DNA of 31,910 nt from CAZUDO01 sp964618895 (GTDB lineage: Bacteria > Desulfobacterota > Binatia > DP-6), in NCBI GenBank assembly GCA_964618895.1, contig CAZUDO010000036.1:1-31910 (forward strand), read 5' to 3'. This document shows positions 1 to 7,412 of the stretch, piece after piece (position 1 is the stretch's first letter; every line of letters starts with the position of its first letter). The position numbers and the translations under genes were made by a program. The notes under the pieces were generated by a model that did not search any database, had not been told where the DNA came from, and saw only the letters and a list, made by a program, of their open reading frames with translations.

Positions 1-95
1 CCGGTGGGACGGCGGGGCTGTTCTCCGCCATCATCGGCGGCTGGGTGTCCGGCGCCATCGGCAGCGAACCCGTCACCAGGGAGATCCGCTCATGA
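1..95 (+). CDS. C-terminal end of a membrane-protein-like gene (partial)
   Basis: An open frame enters from the left edge (first full codon at 3) and ends with TGA at 93-95. The visible 30 residues are rich in Gly, Ala and Ile (GGTAGLFSAIIGGWVSGAIG) and end in a short polar tail, which suits a last transmembrane or glycine-zipper segment. The stop overlaps the next start as ATGA (92-95), so this gene is probably translationally coupled to the downstream selenoprotein gene. The family cannot be identified from this little sequence. Confidence 0.5.
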   Translation, partial: GGTAGLFSAIIGGWVSGAIGSEPVTREIRS

Positions 96-616
96 CCCAA
101 CCGCACACCTATCTCGATCCGAGCGGCGAGCGAACGCCGGCCGCCCGGCCCCGCGCCGCGCGCGTCGCCACTCTCCGCGGGATGACCGTCGGCCTGCTCG
201 ACATCGGCAAGCCGCGCGGCGACGTGTTCCTCGATCGCCTGGCCGATCGCCTGGGAACCCTCGGCGCCACGGTGGCCCGCTTCCGCAAACCCACGTTCAC
301 CAAGCCCGCGCCTGTCGACCTGCGCCAGGAGATCGGCACCCGCTGCCAGGCGGTCATCGAAGCGCTCGCCGATTGAGGGTCGTGCGTGTCGTGCAGTGTG
401 CACGACATCACCGACCTCGAAGGCCGCGGCGTGCCGGGCGTGATCGTGGCTTCGACGGAGTTCGTCGACGCGGCGGCGGCCCAGGGACGGTCGCTCGGCG
501 CGGACCCCGCATGCGTGTTCGTGCCGCATCCCATCCAGGACCGCACCGACGACGAGATGCGGGCCCTGGCGGACGCTGCGGTCGACCGGGTGGTCGCGGC
601 GCTCTGCCAATCGTAG
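92..616 (+). CDS. UGSC-family selenoprotein (in-frame TGA = selenocysteine)
   Basis: A single reading frame of 174 residues interrupted only by TGA at 374-376. Residues 1-94 include GMTVGLLDIGKPRGD and FRKPTFTKPAP; the TGA follows VIEALAD. Reading continues in phase as GSCVSCSVHD, then GVPGVIVASTEF and FVPHP, to TAG at 614-616. This matches the UGSC (seleno)protein family, named for its Sec-Gly-Ser-Cys motif, here Sec95-Gly-Ser-Cys98, with another Cys at 101. Members are small proteins of unsettled function; the U-x-x-C arrangement suggests a redox role. A hairpin right after the TGA has bacterial SECIS features. The start ATG overlaps the previous stop and has GGGAG upstream. A luciferase-like monooxygenase follows after 12 bp, probably in the same operon. 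Read as a normal stop, the TGA would give two fragments of 94 and 76 residues, which is how routine gene calling would show it. Confidence 0.9.
386..408 (+). promoter_or_regulatory. bacterial SECIS hairpin for UGA decoding
   Basis: Perfect 7-bp stem GTCGTGC (388-394) with GCACGAC (400-406), extendable by T387-A407 and a G386-T408 wobble, closing a 5-nt loop AGTGT (395-399). The TGA ends at 376, so the loop begins 19 nt downstream and has G as its second base. This fits the known bacterial SECIS rules: stem soon after UGA, small apical loop 16-37 nt away, G among the first two loop bases, read by SelB. A second copy of GTCGTGC at 379-385 could pair alternatively with the same right arm. Confidence 0.8.
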
Positions 617-628
617 TACACGGCCGCG

Positions 629-1588
629 ATGCGCTTCGGCATCCATGCCGGTCCCCAGGACTGCACCATCGCCGACCTCCGCCGCCTGTGGCGCATCGCC
701 GACGAGCAGGGCTTCCACTGGTGCTCGGTGTGGGACCATCTGTACTCGGTCTCGGACGTGAGCAACCCGGCGAAGCCCGCGTTCGAGGGCCTCACCACCA
801 TGGCCGCCCTGGCGTCGGAGACGCGCCGCGTGCGCGTCGGCTGCCTGGTCTTCTGCGTCGGCTACCGGAACCCCGGCGTCCTCTTGAAGGGCGCGGTCAC
901 CATCGACCACCTGAGCGGCGGGCGCTGCGAGCTCGGCCTCGGCGCGGGCTGGAACCAGGCCGAGTTCGACGCCTTCGGCATGCCGTTCCTGCCCATCCGC
1001 GACCGCCTGGATCTGCTCGAAGAGACCGCCACCGTCCTGCGGCGCCTCTTCGACGGCGAGCGCGTCACCTTCCACGGCAAGCAGGTGCACTTGACCGCCG
1101 CGCTCTGCGACCCGCGCCCGGTGCAGCCGCGTCTGCGCCTCTGGATCGGCGGCCAGGGCGAGAAGCGGCTGCTCCGCATCGTCGCCCGGCACGCCGACGG
1201 CTGGAACGTTCCTTTCCTGGCCCCCGAAGTGTTCGCGGCCCGGAACGCCACCCTCGACGGCTGGTGCGAGCGCGAGCGCCGCGACCCGCGCGCCATCACG
1301 CGCACGGTGAACCTGGGGCTCGCCATCGGCCCGGACGAGGCGGCCGTGCGGCGACAGGAAGACAACCTGCGCCTCATGTTCGGGCCGATGACGGACTGGG
1401 TGCGTCCCGGCATCCTGGTCGGCACGCCACCGCAGGTGATCGATCGCCTCGGCGAATATGCACAGGCCGGCGCCGAGTGGGTGATCCTGGCGCTGCGCGC
1501 ACCCTTCGACTGGGACGGTCTCGAGCAGTTCGTACGCGACGTGATGCCGATCGCGACCCGAGACATGGTCTCGGGTCGATCTACTTGA
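629..1588 (+). CDS. LLM-class (luciferase-like) flavin/F420-dependent oxidoreductase
   Basis: 319 residues with the bacterial luciferase-like TIM-barrel pattern. MRFGIHAGPQ at the N-terminus is beta-1; WDHLYS near residue 36 follows; TTMAALASETRRVRVGCLV and AVTIDHLSGGRCELGLGAGW are the conserved LLM blocks; RPVQPRLRLWIGGQGEKRL and the C-terminal VGTPPQVIDRL are typical of the F420-dependent subgroup. Such enzymes are cytoplasmic and transfer hydride or oxygen using reduced F420 or FMN; cofactor and substrate cannot be read from sequence alone. It follows the selenoprotein by 12 bp, so co-transcription is likely. No clear Shine-Dalgarno precedes the ATG. Its last 8 bp overlap the convergent gene downstream. 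Confidence 0.9.
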   Translation: MRFGIHAGPQDCTIADLRRLWRIADEQGFHWCSVWDHLYSVSDVSNPAKPAFEGLTTMAALASETRRVRVGCLVFCVGYRNPGVLLKGAVTIDHLSGGRCELGLGAGWNQAEFDAFGMPFLPIRDRLDLLEETATVLRRLFDGERVTFHGKQVHLTAALCDPRPVQPRLRLWIGGQGEKRLLRIVARHADGWNVPFLAPEVFAARNATLDGWCERERRDPRAITRTVNLGLAIGPDEAAVRRQEDNLRLMFGPMTDWVRPGILVGTPPQVIDRLGEYAQAGAEWVILALRAPFDWDGLEQFVRDVMPIATRDMVSGRST

Positions 1589-1928
1589 CTGCGCCCAGCA
1601 GGGCCGGCAGCTCGTTCGCAAACTCGCCCTTGGCCAGCACGCGGGCGCAGCCACGGGTGCGCGCCTCGGCCATCACGTCGGTGCGTTCGTGGTCGATGAA
1701 GCCGACCGACGGAACGCGGGCGGCATCGGGATCGCTGGCCAGGCGGTCGAGTGCTTCCAGGGCCACCGGCAGGCGGAGGTCGATGATGACCAGGCGCGCC
1801 TGTTTCGCCGCCAGGACGAGCGCCTCGGGGCTGCGCGCGCTGATCACCTCCACGCCCAGATGCTGCGCCGCCTCGCGGATCTTGGACGTGAAGAGCAGAT
1901 CCTGCACCAGATACGCCACCTCCGCCAT
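1581..1928 (-). CDS. receiver-like (CheY-fold) protein
   Basis: 115 residues from the ATG at 1928; a longer frame to 2012 begins with low-complexity sequence and lacks support. Response-regulator landmarks remain: VIIDLRLP, with the Asp where phosphorylation occurs in CheY-like proteins, and ARVLAKGEF with the conserved Lys. The N-terminal acidic pair is reduced to YLVQDLLF, so phosphorylation is uncertain and it may act as a pseudo-receiver. There is no output domain. It converges on the luciferase-like gene (8-bp overlap) and is divergent from the amidohydrolase, with about 100 bp between start codons. Role unknown; probably a signalling partner. Confidence 0.65.
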   Translation of the reverse strand: MAEVAYLVQDLLFTSKIREAAQHLGVEVISARSPEALVLAAKQARLVIIDLRLPVALEALDRLASDPDAARVPSVGFIDHERTDVMAEARTRGCARVLAKGEFANELPALLGAVK

Positions 1929-2028
1929 CAACCCTCCGCCCCGATGCGCGGGGCTGCCTCGGCCAGCGGGTCCACCGCGCGGCACCATAGCCGATGCGGG
2001 CGACTCGTGCATCTGCTAAGAGGCGCGG

Positions 2029-3204
2029 ATGCTCCATCAACTGTCACACGACGGTGCGATCGACGCCGACGGCCACGTCCTCGAGCCTCCCGACCTGTGG
2101 GACCGCTACCTGGAGGAGCGCTACCGGAGTCGTCCCATGGGCGTGCGGCGCGACGCCGAAGGGCTGGAGTATCTCGAGATCGACGGCCGCCCGTCCAAGA
2201 TGGTGCGGCGCGGCCTCCCCGCCGGCCTCGGCGCCATGGACATGATCGGTGGCATCCCGCGCCCGGCGACGCGCCCCGCGACCGGCTTCGGTTACCTCGA
2301 CAACGCCGGCCTCGGGGCGTGGGATCCGGCCGAGCGCCTGCAGCGCCTCGACCAGGAGCACCTGGACGCCGCCATCCTCTACCCCACCCTCGGCGTCCTG
2401 TGGGAGGCCGAGTGCGAAGACCTGGAGCTGGCGCAGGCCTACACCCGCGCCTACAACCGCTGGATCGTCGACTTCTGCGCCGGCAGCGGCGGTCGCCTGC
2501 TGCCGATCGCGCACCTCTCGATCGGCCTGCCCGACCAGGCCGAACGCGAGCTCGCCCGCGCCGCGAAGGACGGGGTGCGGGGCGTTTTCATCGCCCCCTT
2601 CGTCATGACCCGGAAAGCCCCCGGGCATCCGGACCATCACCGGGTGTTCCGATTGGCGGAGGAGCTCGGCCTGCCGGTCGGCATCCACCCCAGCTTCGAG
2701 CCGTTCTGGGCCGGGCCGGGACGCTTCGGCCAGATGACCGACGCGTCGCTGCGCTTCCTCATCAACGTGACCGCCCCGGACGCGGTCCGGCACGCCTTCA
2801 CGTCACTCTTCCAGTTCGGCGTCTTCGATCACTTCCCGAAGCTCAAGATCGTGATCCTCGAATCGGGCGCCGGTTGGATCGGCTACTGGCTGGAGCGCAT
2901 GGACGCCGTGTACGCGTCGCCCCTCGGCCAGGGGGTGCCGCTGCGCGAGAAGCCGAGCGCCTACTTCCAGCGCCAGTGCTGGATCTCGTGCGATCCGGAC
3001 GAGCGCTCGCTGGCCGGCATCGTTCCCATCGTGGGCGAGGACCGCTTCTTCTGGGCCTCCGACTTCCCGCACCCGGATCATCCCCCGGTCTACATCCGCG
3101 AGCTCGCCGAGCTGGTGCAGCTGCTGCCCGCGTCGGCCCGCCCGAAGCTCCTGGGCGGGAATGTCCGGCACGCGTACGGCCTGCCCGGCCCGGCTGCCAA
3201 CTGA
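2029..3204 (+). CDS. amidohydrolase family protein (ACMSD-like, Amidohydro_2)
   Basis: 391 residues. The N-terminus has IDADGHVLEPPDLWDRYL, with the metal-binding D-x-H (His16) of the aminocarboxymuconate-semialdehyde decarboxylase-like branch. Further markers are YPTLGVLWEAE, a core LGLPVGIHPSF with the second-half metal His, FPKLKIVILESGAGW (conserved Glu-Ser-Gly-Ala-Gly-Trp) and FFWASDFPHPDHP with the conserved Asp near the C-terminus. Members are cytoplasmic Zn- or Mn-dependent hydrolases or decarboxylases that act on aromatic-ring breakdown products; the substrate here is unknown. AAGAGG sits 5 nt before the ATG. The nearby luciferase-like oxidoreductase suggests an aromatic or xenobiotic degradation context. 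Confidence 0.9.
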   Translation: MLHQLSHDGAIDADGHVLEPPDLWDRYLEERYRSRPMGVRRDAEGLEYLEIDGRPSKMVRRGLPAGLGAMDMIGGIPRPATRPATGFGYLDNAGLGAWDPAERLQRLDQEHLDAAILYPTLGVLWEAECEDLELAQAYTRAYNRWIVDFCAGSGGRLLPIAHLSIGLPDQAERELARAAKDGVRGVFIAPFVMTRKAPGHPDHHRVFRLAEELGLPVGIHPSFEPFWAGPGRFGQMTDASLRFLINVTAPDAVRHAFTSLFQFGVFDHFPKLKIVILESGAGWIGYWLERMDAVYASPLGQGVPLREKPSAYFQRQCWISCDPDERSLAGIVPIVGEDRFFWASDFPHPDHPPVYIRELAELVQLLPASARPKLLGGNVRHAYGLPGPAAN

Positions 3205-3328
3205 CGCCGCGGCTAGCCGTCCGGTCTGCTAGATCCACGTAGCACCTGCCCACCCGGGGTGGCGTACTTCCGGCACCCGCGCGGTGGCACTCGCCTTGCT
3301 CTTCCTCCACGCAGAGGAGGGCACGACG

Positions 3329-3532
3329 ATGTTCATGTTCCCCAACGCGATGGCAACGGCGACGATCCCGGTTCCCACGATCATCCATCTGGAGCTCAGC
3401 TCCCTGGCCGCCCTGGGTGGCGCCATGGTGGTCGCGCTCCTGGCGGGCGCGCTCGTCCGGGTGATCCAGCGTCGGCGGCACCCGGTCGACATCCAGGTAA
3501 CCGCTCCGGCACGTATGCGGAGGGCAGCATGA
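3329..3532 (+). CDS. small single-pass membrane protein
   Basis: 67 residues from the ATG at 3329, chosen because AGAGGAGG (3313-3320) sits 8 nt upstream; an earlier GTG at 3284 lacks such a site. The N-terminal third is polar-hydrophobic (MFMFPNAMATATIP). One transmembrane helix follows (LAALGGAMVVALLAGALV), then a basic tail IQRRRHP and a C-terminus ending MRRAA. Its TGA overlaps the next ATG (ATGA at 3529-3532), so the two are translationally coupled. No family recognised. Confidence 0.6.
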   Translation: MFMFPNAMATATIPVPTIIHLELSSLAALGGAMVVALLAGALVRVIQRRRHPVDIQVTAPARMRRAA

Positions 3533-3795
3533 CCCTCCATCTCGACCTGCGGACGGTGTGCGCGCTCACCGGCGGCGGGCTCATCGCCGGCGGCATCGCG
3601 GTGGCACTGGGCGCCCTGGTCACGCAGCTGGCCTGGGCACTCCCCGCCGCCGAGCTGCTCGGCCGCCCGGGCACGACGACGGCCCTGCTGCTCGTCGGGC
3701 CCGGCCTCATCCTGCTGCGTCTGGCACACACCCGTCGTCCGGAGCGTCACGCTCTGGTGCCGGCTCCGGCCCAGCCCATCCGCCGGGCGGCCTGA
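3529..3795 (+). CDS. small two-helix membrane protein coupled to the preceding gene
   Basis: 88 residues. The start is the ATG overlapping the previous stop. Two hydrophobic stretches are visible: ALTGGGLIAGGIAVALGALV and TTALLLVGPGLILLRLA, followed by a basic, Pro-rich tail ending IRRAA. The upstream small protein also ends in RRAA, so the pair share both topology (membrane helices, basic cytosolic tail) and C-terminal residues. Function unknown; they may form a small membrane complex. Confidence 0.55.
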   Translation: MTLHLDLRTVCALTGGGLIAGGIAVALGALVTQLAWALPAAELLGRPGTTTALLLVGPGLILLRLAHTRRPERHALVPAPAQPIRRAA

Positions 3796-3875
3796 ACGTC
3801 CTCCCGGCTTGACAGCGCGCGGCGGCGGCGTCGACAAGAGCCATCGGGGACGCCGCCACGTACACTCTCGACAGC

Positions 3876-4523
3876 GTGCGTATCGGCGCAGCGGATCTCG
3901 ACGACGCAACCCGTGCCTACACGCTCCTGCTCCGCGTCACGGCGCAGGTGACCGCCGACGGCAGCCGGCGGTTCCAGCTGGGCCGCGGCGCCGTCGAGAT
4001 CGCGGCCGGCACTCCTGGCCTGCACGCCATCTGCTTCACGCCCAACGCACCCGATGCGCCCCCGTTGCCGGCATCATTGTCCGGCGTTCCGCTGCGCCTG
4101 TGCCCCGCCCGTGCGCCGTCGGCGGAGCTGCCGGGGGCCATTGCCCGGGCGATCGACCACGTCGTCGTGCAGACGCTCGCGCCCGAGCGCGTCATCGCCT
4201 TCTGGCGTGACCGTGCCGGGCTCCGCCTCGCGCTCGATCGCCGCTTTCCCGAGCGCGGGCTCCGCCTCCTCTTCTTCCGCAGCGGCAGCATCACGCTCGA
4301 GTACGCCAGCCCCGACCCGCCGGCGCTCGGCCCCGACGACGCCGTCGACCGCTTCCACGGGCTCTCGTACCGGGTCACCGACCTGCCGGCGCACCGCGAC
4401 CGCCTGGCCGCCGCCGGTGTCGACGTGAGCGCGCTCCGACCCGGCATGCGCCCCGGCACGCGCGTCGTCACGGTGCGCTCGGGCACGGCCGGCGTGCCGA
4501 CCCTGTTGCTCGACGTCGCATAG
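3876..4523 (+). CDS. VOC (glyoxalase/dioxygenase-fold) family protein
   Basis: 215 residues with a GTG start at 3876. The N-terminal half (MRIGAADLDDATRAYTLLL) looks like a degenerate first VOC module. The C-terminal half begins AIDHVVVQTLAPERVIAFW, the usual opening of a glyoxalase-like beta-alpha-beta-beta-beta module, and continues with LRLLFFRSGSITLEY and GLSYRVTDLPAHRDRLAAAG. The His in AIDHVV and the Glu in ITLEY occupy typical metal-ligand positions. Probably a cytoplasmic metal-dependent lyase, isomerase or dioxygenase of unknown substrate. It converges on the minus-strand gene downstream, with 9 bp between stop codons. Confidence 0.75.
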   Translation: MRIGAADLDDATRAYTLLLRVTAQVTADGSRRFQLGRGAVEIAAGTPGLHAICFTPNAPDAPPLPASLSGVPLRLCPARAPSAELPGAIARAIDHVVVQTLAPERVIAFWRDRAGLRLALDRRFPERGLRLLFFRSGSITLEYASPDPPALGPDDAVDRFHGLSYRVTDLPAHRDRLAAAGVDVSALRPGMRPGTRVVTVRSGTAGVPTLLLDVA

Positions 4524-4532
4524 GCCGGCGCG

Positions 4533-4967
4533 TCAGTGCGCCAGCAACGCCGGCACGGCCAGGCCGGCCGCGATCACCAGGGCCCCGAGCAGCACCGGGT
4601 CCCACCGCCACCGGAAGCCGAGCCAGTCCGCGAGCGGCACCACGGCGAGCGCCGCCATCGGCCCGATCACCGGCCCGGCCTGCAGTTCCAGCCCGGGAAC
4701 TCCGAGCGTCACGGCCAGGACCGCCCATGCGATCGCTACCGCCACCCGGTGCAGGAGGATCCCGTGTCGCCGCAACCGGAGCGGCCACGCACACACCATC
4801 CCGATCAGCATCCCCACGCCCACGTCGAGCACGGCGCCATGCAGCTCGGCCATGCCCGGCGCGGCGTGGAGGCGCAGCAGCTCCCCGGCCCGCAGCCAGG
4901 TCTCGACGCCCCCCACCGCGAGTCCGAAGCCCCCGCCATGCACGGCACCACGCCCGAGCGTGTACAC
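4533..4967 (-). CDS. hypothetical integral membrane protein
   Basis: 144 residues. I chose the GTG at 4967 because AGGAGG lies 7 nt upstream on the minus strand; a longer open frame extends far upstream but lacks coding character. Hydrophobic segments include LDVGVGMLIGMVCAWPLRL, VAVAIAWAVLAVTLGVPGL, IGPMAALAVVPLADWLGF and LLGALVIAAGLAVPALL, giving about four helices, with a Trp/Arg-rich loop (FRWRWDP). A TTGACA box lies upstream at 5101-5096 (minus strand). No known family recognised. Confidence 0.6.
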   Translation of the reverse strand: MYTLGRGAVHGGGFGLAVGGVETWLRAGELLRLHAAPGMAELHGAVLDVGVGMLIGMVCAWPLRLRRHGILLHRVAVAIAWAVLAVTLGVPGLELQAGPVIGPMAALAVVPLADWLGFRWRWDPVLLGALVIAAGLAVPALLAH

Positions 4968-5213
4968 GGGGCGTCCTCCTATGTGGCCGCGGACGATGCG
5001 GTCAAGCCGCTCCCGCCGGGGAGCGACCTCCCGCAGCGCCTTGCCCGTGACGGCTCGTACGACCAGGGGCGTAGATGCGCAGCGTACAACCCGACTGTCA
5101 AGGGAAATGGCTGCGGTCTTGCGAGCGGGAGCGGCGGCGTCACGGATGATGCGGCGCTCGTTGAGCCCAGCCCGCCAGTGGGATAGCGAACGCTGCGCGG
5201 GGGGAGGACCGCG

Positions 5214-5925
5214 ATGATGCCCGAGGCCCGCGTACGCGTCTGGATGCTCCTGGCCCTCCTCGCCGCCGCGCGGCGCACGGAGGCGAACTGCAACATCATC
5301 CCGTCGGCCGCGCCGGCCTTCCGGGCGTCCCTCGCCACGACCGACCGCCCGTTCGCCCGTCCCGGCGACTGGGTCAAGCTCACGCTCGATCCCGCCTGCC
5401 ATGGCAGCTCGCCGGGGTTTCCGGTCGAGGACGCGCCGGTGGTCACGATCGTCTTCACCCCGTCGGGCGGGCCGCGCCACGTGGTCGTCCTCTCGCGCGC
5501 CTGTGGCCGCGTCGATCTGGCGGCCTGTCGCGCGGAACCGGACGTCGCGGACGCCGTCTGCCTCGCGACGGAGGAGGCCGGCCGCCCCGATGCCCTCCAG
5601 GTGATCGACCGCCGCACGCTCCGGTTCCGTTTTCCCGACACCGACGCGCTCCTCCCTGCCACTCGCGGCGTATGCCCCGGGCTCGGCGAAGGGACTCCGG
5701 CGCATCTCGGTCAGGCGGGGCCCGGGCCGGATCGACTTCCGGGTGCGGGCGCTCGTCGAGCTCGCGGACGTCCCGGTCGGCCCGTTTCGGGGCACGATCG
5801 TGCTCGGGTCGGACGCCGGAGCGGGCCCCGCATGCGGCGTGCGTGACCTCGAGACCTGCCGCACGCGCCAGCGGCCGAGACGAACGACCTGCGGCAAGCG
5901 CGCGGGAGAACCGCCTACGCCGTGA
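5214..5925 (+). pseudogene. secreted Cys-containing protein, frameshifted
   Basis: GGGGAGG precedes the ATG at 5214. The protein opens with a signal peptide (VWMLLALLAAARRTEA, then NCNIIP) and continues with plausible extracellular sequence: RPGDWVKLTLDPACHG, PVVTIVFTPSGGPRHVVVL and LRFRFPDTDALL. Near 5655 the frame turns into Arg/Gly-rich nonsense, while the +1 frame carries on sensibly (GRIDFRVRALVELADVP, FRGTIVLGSDAGAGPACG) to a stop at 5925. One indel near 5650-5665 would explain this. It is either a sequencing error or a real frameshift. Function unknown; C-terminal extent uncertain. Confidence 0.5.
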
Positions 5926-6028
5926 ATACTACGCCTCGGTACAACACGTGAGCTGGTCGCGGGGCCGCTGGGCCGTCGCATCCTGCCCGTTCACGTTCAC
6001 GGGCGTGCAGAGCGTTGCGACGCTCTGA

Positions 6029-6718
6029 TCAGCCCTGCCGCGCTCTCCGCGGCGGCGCCACGCGCCCGGCGTGGCAGGCCTCGTCGGGATCGAAGGCCTG
6101 CTCTAGCGCCAGCAGCTCCGCGGCGATGCGGTCGCGGAGACTCGCCCGGTCCGCGAAGTCCCGCGGGTCGATGGGCGGCCTGAACCGGCCCGTGAGCGTC
6201 GAGAACGGGCGCGGGAGCTGCGTCCGGTCCCACGTCCGTTCGAGGATGAAGCGGCGCGTGGGCAGGAATACGCCGGCTACCACGACGCACGCGTCGGTCT
6301 CGCGCGCCAGGTCGACGACGCCCCAGTGGACGCCGCTCCGCGGCCCCTTCGGGCCGTCGACGGCGAGAAGCGCGGGCAGGCCGCTCCGGACCCCGTCGGC
6401 CAGCGTGGCGAGCGCCGCGCGCCCACCCTTGGCCTGGCCGGTGGAGCCCCGGACCGGCACGATGCGGCGTACGCGACAGAGCGGGACCAGCCAGTCGCCA
6501 TCCGCGGACGCGGACACCATCGCGAGGATCGGCACGTCGTCGCTGAGCAGGATGAAGCTCAGCTGCTGGGCGTGGAGGATCGCGTAGACGTAGCGACGGC
6601 CGGCGGCGCGGAGCGCGGGGCGTGGATCGCCCTCCACGCGGATGCGCAGCGTGGCACGCCAGCACGCGAGTACCCCGGCCCCGAGGACGGCGAGCAGGCG
6701 AAGCTGCAGACGACGCAT
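6029..6718 (-). CDS. DUF374 lysophospholipid acyltransferase family protein
   Basis: 229 residues from the ATG at 6718 (a GTG at 6760 is an alternative). Features of the DUF374 branch of 1-acyl-glycerol-phosphate acyltransferase-like proteins: hydrophobic N-terminus (LLAVLGAGVLACW), YAILHAQQLSF with the His of the catalytic block, VPILAMVSASADGDW, VPVRGSTGQAKGGRAAL, and LLAVDGPKGPR, the family's characteristic DGPxGPR motif. Expected to act at the inner membrane in lipid A or phospholipid acylation. It lies directly downstream of the decayed HflX segment on the same strand. Confidence 0.8.
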   Translation of the reverse strand: MRRLQLRLLAVLGAGVLACWRATLRIRVEGDPRPALRAAGRRYVYAILHAQQLSFILLSDDVPILAMVSASADGDWLVPLCRVRRIVPVRGSTGQAKGGRAALATLADGVRSGLPALLAVDGPKGPRSGVHWGVVDLARETDACVVVAGVFLPTRRFILERTWDRTQLPRPFSTLTGRFRPPIDPRDFADRASLRDRIAAELLALEQAFDPDEACHAGRVAPPRRARQG

Positions 6719-6749
6719 GGCGGACGAACCGGCGGAGCCGGGCTCGTGC

Positions 6750-6966
6750 TCAGCCCCCACCCAGCCTGGCGATCGTCTCGGGGTGCGCCCGCACGCGGAA
6801 CACGGCGGCTACGACCTTGGCGCGCTCCTCGGTGAGTGTGCTCTTGTAGACCTCGCTGCCGGTGAACGCGTGCATCAGCGTCGACGTGCCGGCGTTGGTG
6901 TAGCCGACCAGGGCGACGGGGGCCAGGTTCTACCGCCGCGCCCGCTGCGTCCGCCACTCATCAGGG
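6750..6966 (-). pseudogene. hflX: remnant of GTPase HflX
   Basis: The minus-strand frame reads DEWRTQRARR, then TAG (6930-6932), then NLAPVALVGYTNAGTSTLMHAF and FTGSEVYKSTLTEERAKVV, to a TGA at 6750. The run RxTQRxRR followed by VALVGYTNAG is the HflX linker and P-loop, but the essential Lys of GKST is replaced by Thr (NAGTST), a stop interrupts the frame, and the rest of the G domain is missing. This is a decayed ribosome-associated GTPase fragment between the acyltransferase and a toxin gene. Confidence 0.7.
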
Positions 6967-6969
6967 TAA

Positions 6970-7407
6970 TCAGAGCACGATCTGGAGCGAGAAGCCCTCT
7001 GCCGTGGCAGCCTCCGCCAGCCTCCGATCGCAACAGATGACCTCCGGAAGGGTGTCGGGGTCGCCGCCGGGGCCCAGGCTCACGGCGCAGCCGAGCTGCA
7101 ACGCATCGAGGGATCGCAGGGGATGGCGGCCCAGCAGTGCGATGGCATGTGCCTCGACCTCGGCCGAGAAGGCCACGATGTCGAACGCGGCGAGGAGCTT
7201 GTCGAGCCGCGTCCCTGACCGTCGGCGTGTGCCAGAGTCGAGGGCTCCCTCGCGCGCGAGCCGCTCGATCGCCGACCGGCACTCGACGCGCGCCAGAAAA
7301 GCGATCGCCCGCGGCACATTCCGGCGGAAGGCGTGGCGACAGGCCTCCGAGAACCTGGGCTGCCGCACCACCAGCGGCAGGAGCGCGGAGCTGTCCCAGA
7401 ACTGCAT
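6970..7407 (-). CDS. PIN-domain ribonuclease toxin (VapC-like)
   Basis: 145 residues. The N-terminal MQFWDSSALLPLVV has the first PIN acidic residue (Asp5) and the usual Ser-Ala. RVECRSAIERLAREG supplies the second acidic site, and LRSLDALQLGCAVSL followed by VICCDRRLAEAA supplies the C-terminal Asp residues of the metal-binding quartet. PIN toxins cleave RNA, often tRNA or rRNA, in the cytoplasm. The start lies 5 bp after the stop of the Phd-like antitoxin, so the two form one operon in the order antitoxin-toxin. Confidence 0.85.
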   Translation of the reverse strand: MQFWDSSALLPLVVRQPRFSEACRHAFRRNVPRAIAFLARVECRSAIERLAREGALDSGTRRRSGTRLDKLLAAFDIVAFSAEVEAHAIALLGRHPLRSLDALQLGCAVSLGPGGDPDTLPEVICCDRRLAEAATAEGFSLQIVL

Positions 7408-7412
7408 CCGGC

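Noticed and set aside
4..2019. 671-codon open frame on the plus strand
   Set aside because: Arg/Pro/Gly-rich composition, no domain, and it overlaps the selenoprotein, luciferase-like and receiver-like genes in other frames; a high-GC shadow.
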